Below, one piece after another: positions 6,541 to 7,969 of a stretch of 7,969 bases of DNA (position 1 is its first letter; the number at the start of each line of letters is the position of its first letter). The notes beneath the pieces were generated by a model. It saw nothing but the letters and a program-made list of their open reading frames with translations, did no database searches and was not told the DNA's origin. The DNA comes from Spirochaetaceae bacterium (GTDB lineage: Bacteria > Spirochaetota > Spirochaetia > Treponematales > Breznakiellaceae). The translations under genes were made by a program, and so were the position numbers. The stretch covers positions 1 to 7,969 of the forward strand of contig JAITAM010000202.1 in the NCBI GenBank assembly GCA_031284085.1, written 5' to 3'.

Positions 6541-6586
6541 GTCTTATTCTGGACTAGCTGTGAGTCTTATTCTGGGCTGGATGTGA
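6541..6586 (+). repeat. Two tandem 23-bp units (copy A)
   Basis: Units 6541-6563 and 6564-6586 both begin GTCTTATTCTGG and end TGTGA. The corresponding place in copy B has three units, so unit number varies between otherwise alike elements. A TTGACA follows directly at 6587, but no -10 is found at normal spacing. Confidence 0.85.
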
Positions 6587-6666
6587 TTGACAGTTTTATG
6601 GGGGTTAGGTTTTTTTAACTTGGTGGAATGTCCCGCCGGCTTGTGTCCTCTGTCTCGCTTCTATCA

Positions 6667-6797
6667 GGCAAAAAGCCGTAAGCTGTTCCCGATACAACAA
6701 CCTTTGAAACAGGCTGTGCCTGCTTTGAAGCCCGCTGGCGGGCAAAAAGCCGTACTCCACTCCCAATACAACAACTTTTGAAACAGGCTGTGCCTGC
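6667..6797 (+). repeat. Tandem 74-bp duplication of the direct module
   Basis: The module beginning GGCAAAAAGCCGTA at 6667 recurs at 6741, 74 bases later, and both copies end in AAACAGGC-TGT-GCCTGC. The second copy departs after about 57 bases, where it joins TGTTTAGAGGG. Copy B has just one module at this place, so the duplication is specific to copy A. Confidence 0.8.
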
Positions 6798-6956
6798 TGT
6801 TTAGAGGGCTGTTAAACCTTTGGGCTCAGGCGCTTTCCAGTACAACCTTGCGGTCATAAAGTAAAAAAGAGAAAGTCGCGAGTGGGTTTGCGCTTATTTG
6901 GTTTGAGGACTCTACAAAGCCCACTCCCCCAGTTTAACAACCCTCTAAACAGCAGG
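6793..6956. mobile_element. MITE-like segment with 25-bp terminal inverted repeats
   Basis: The ends 6793-6817 (starting CCTGCTGTTTAGAGGG) and 6932-6956 are inverted copies of each other with one mismatch in 25. In minus-strand RNA that mismatch becomes a G-U pair, so the stem would be unbroken. Nested inside is a second pair, GAGTGGG (6880-6886) and CCCACTC (6920-6926). There is no gene in the 164 bp. The size and long inverted ends fit a miniature element, but I find no clear target duplication; the left end overlaps a module hairpin. The left terminal motif reappears at 7947-7969, so another copy may start at the right edge. Confidence 0.5.
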
Positions 6957-7287
6957 AGTTAGAAAACTCCTCTTGCACCCTTCTTATTGAAGGAATGACG
7001 GGGATTTATGGCAACCCCCATTTTATCAATCAAAAGCAATTTTGTAATTCAGCAAAGGATAACACGTTGTGCTTATATATGCAACCCCCCAGCTCAAAGT
7101 TTTTCAAAGCTTATTGCCGTCCTTAAACAGGAGGAGCCTGAAAACCCCTCCTCAATATTCATCGTTTCATTTCGTACAGTCATCAAAAGTTTTATAAATC
7201 TAGCTTGATTAGGTGGCGGGGACGCCTGCCTTCTGGCCAATACAGCCCGCCCTCTCGTGCCGGCTAACACCGCCGGCGGGCGTTATA
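6957..7287. other. Gene-free stretch with small hairpins
   Basis: I see no convincing gene. One plus-strand frame (7008-7208, 66 codons) starts with ATG but has no good ribosome binding site, no recognisable domain and lies in repeat-rich DNA. Two related hairpins are present: AGGAGTT-AGAA-AACTCCT (6954-6971) and GAGGAG/CTCCTC (7131-7153). Both follow AAACAG and enclose GAAAAC, so they look like diverged copies of one another. A GC-rich palindrome CCGCCGGCGG (about 7270-7279) stands just before the 21-bp array. Confidence 0.45.
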
Positions 7288-7470
7288 GGCAAATCTAACT
7301 CGGATTTAGGCAAATCTAACTCGGATTTAGGCAAATCTAACTTGGATTTAGGCAAATCCGACTTGGACTTAGGCAAATCCGACTTGGATTTAGGCAAGTC
7401 CGACTTGGATTTAGGCAAATCTGACTCGGACTTAGGCAAATCCGACTTGGACTTAGGCAAATCCGACTCA
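7288..7470. repeat. Array of 21-bp tandem repeats (8 full units plus 15 bases)
   Basis: Units start at 7288, 7309, 7330, 7351, 7372, 7393, 7414, 7435 and 7456. A typical unit reads GGCAAATCCGACTTGGATTT plus A. Only unit positions 6, 9, 10, 14 and 18 vary, and each change is a transition. AAATCC and GGATTT within the unit are inverted arms around 5 bases. Because 21 is a multiple of three, several frames stay open on both strands, giving heptapeptide repeats (plus frame GKSNSDL, minus frame LPKSKSD). None has a ribosome binding site or a sensible start, so I call it a non-coding minisatellite. Confidence 0.92.
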
Positions 7471-7504
7471 ATTTCAATGACGTTCCATCGTGTAGTGTGG
7501 GCTG

Positions 7505-7661
7505 GAGGTCTGACCTGCTTTTGGGGCTAGAGGTCTCAGCCGCAGCCTGTTTCAAAGGTTGCTGTATCAGGAGAGGCGTACGGCTTTCTGCCTACAAGGA
7601 GCAGCAAAGTCTGACCCTTCGGGGTCGGAGGTCTGACCTGTTTTGAGTTAGAGGTCTGACC
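7505..7661 (+). repeat. Cluster of GAGGTCTGACC motifs
   Basis: The 11-base motif GAGGTCTGACC occurs exactly at 7505-7515, 7628-7638 and 7651-7661, with a variant at 7530 and a further exact copy at 6453-6463 in copy A. It contains the dyad GGTC-T-GACC and is mostly followed by TG(C/T)TTTTG. The last two lie 23 bases apart. A UUCG-loop hairpin (CTGACCC/GGGTCGG, 7611-7628) sits next to them. Confidence 0.7.
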
Positions 7662-7969
7662 TGTTTTGCCCACGATGAGATGGGCAGACAGTGCTTCTCG
7701 AAATTCTTTACTGCAACCTTGTATTCCCCGGTCTGCTGAGTCTTATTCTAGTCTAGACGTGAGTCTTATTCTGGACTAGGTGTGAAGCTTATTCTAGGCT
7801 GGGTGTGATTGACAATTTTAGGGGAGTTAGGTTTTTTTAACTTGATGGGGAATGTCCCGCTGACCTGCGTCCTCTCTCCCGCTTCTATCAGACGAAGAGT
7901 CGTACTCCGCTCCCGATACAACAACCTTAGGAACGGCCTGTGGCCGTGTTTAGAGGGCTGTTAAACCTT
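7545..7969. repeat. Composite repeat element, copy B (runs off the window)
   Basis: It has the same order of parts as copy A. The inverted module is at 7545-7592 (its reverse complement matches 6667-6714 at 41 of 48 positions). Then come GAGGTCTGACC motifs, the TGCCCA/TGGGCA hairpin (7667-7686), a long block shared with copy A, three 23-bp units (7740-7808), the T-tract block, one direct module (about 7891-7937), and the exact 23-base end motif also found at 6798-6820. Differences from copy A include the number of 23-bp units, one direct module in place of two, and extra GAGGTCTGACC motifs. Confidence 0.8.
7740..7808 (+). repeat. Three tandem 23-bp units (copy B)
   Basis: Units 7740-7762, 7763-7785 and 7786-7808 share the core CTTATTCT and end in GTGA. 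The middle unit is closest to the units in copy A. The third is the most altered at its start (AGCTTATTCT). Confidence 0.85.

Larger units (their letters stand above)
6380..6820. repeat. Composite repeat element, copy A
   Basis: A non-coding mosaic that recurs, in the same order, at 7545-7969. From left to right it has an inverted module (minus strand GGCAAAAAGCCGTAC..., from 6410 leftwards) and its hairpin tail (6411-6446); the motif GAGGTCTGACC (6453-6463); a 7-bp hairpin CTGCCCA/TGGGCAG (6469-6488); a conserved block TTCTTTACTGCA; two 23-bp units (6541-6586); the block TTAGGTTTTTTTAACTTG with a T-tract; then two direct modules (6667-6714 and 6741-6788); and the end motif TGTTTAGAGGGCTGTTAAAC (6798-6817). 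The inverted and direct modules share a 45-bp arm (6396-6440 versus 6711-6755) with two mismatches. No open reading frame of note is inside. It resembles a non-autonomous mobile element or a large REP/BIME-like unit; which of these is not decidable here. Confidence 0.8.

Noticed and set aside
7008..7208. 66-codon ORF
   Set aside because: No Shine-Dalgarno of note, no recognisable domain, and it lies in repeat-rich DNA; expected by chance at this length.
7264..7284. Short attC-like motif (CTAAC...GTTAT around a GC palindrome)
   Set aside because: The outer boxes do not fit RYYYAAC/GTTRRRY, the element is only about 21 bp, and the inner palindrome is out of register with the outer arms.
7288..7470. 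CRISPR array
   Set aside because: The units are directly adjacent with no spacers, and no cas gene is present.
7209..7555. Heptapeptide-repeat ORFs on both strands across the 21-bp array
   Set aside because: They are open only because the unit is 21 bp; starts lie within or beside the repeat, no ribosome binding sites are seen, and several frames are equally open.
7611..7628. UUCG-loop hairpin as a rho-independent terminator
   Set aside because: The 7-bp stem is good, but no T-tract follows on either strand and no gene leads into it; treated as part of the repeat region.

Overview
The window looks like chromosomal DNA of a host-associated spirochaete, most likely an oral-type Treponema. This is an inference from the flavour of the proteins (Liv-type permease and binding protein, a TM2 protein, a large Treponema-like orphan), from a large attC-like element of the sort known in Treponema chromosomal integrons, and from the heavy load of short dispersed repeats. 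No rRNA, tRNA or CRISPR was seen.

Layout. Bases 33-210 hold a large integron attC-like element with perfectly complementary outer boxes; a possible cassette reading frame runs into it from the left edge. Next come three leftward genes. A small TM2/winged-helix protein (2788-3270) is followed by a branched-chain amino acid ABC transporter pair: the periplasmic binding protein (1481-2623, GTG start with a strong ribosome binding site) and the permease LivH (479-1369). The gap between binding protein and permease carries a long hairpin and a second, mutually exclusive hairpin that would include the permease start codon. LivM, LivG and LivF, needed for a working transporter, are not in the window; the attC-like element lies where livM would normally be.

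A divergent gene (3483-5360) encodes a 625-residue orphan protein. Its promoter is near consensus and sits so close to the ATG that the message should be leaderless. It converges, with only 8 bp between stop codons, on a Gfo/Idh/MocA-family oxidoreductase (5369-6337, leftward).

From about 6340 to the right edge there is no convincing gene. This 1.6 kb is a mosaic of repeats: two copies of a composite element (about 6380-6820 and 7545-7969, the second running off the window), each with an inverted ~48-bp module on the left and direct modules on the right. Inside each are 23-bp tandem units (two in the first copy, three in the second) and a small hairpin whose stem differs between copies but stays paired. 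Between the composites lie a MITE-like segment with 25-bp terminal inverted repeats (6793-6956) and an 8.7-copy array of 21-bp units (7288-7470) in which every difference between units is a transition. A mutated arm of the first composite appears to supply the extended -10 promoter of the oxidoreductase.

The most unusual points are the attC-like element beside an apparently truncated liv operon, the alternative hairpins before livH, the leaderless promoter, and the composite repeat family with covarying hairpins.
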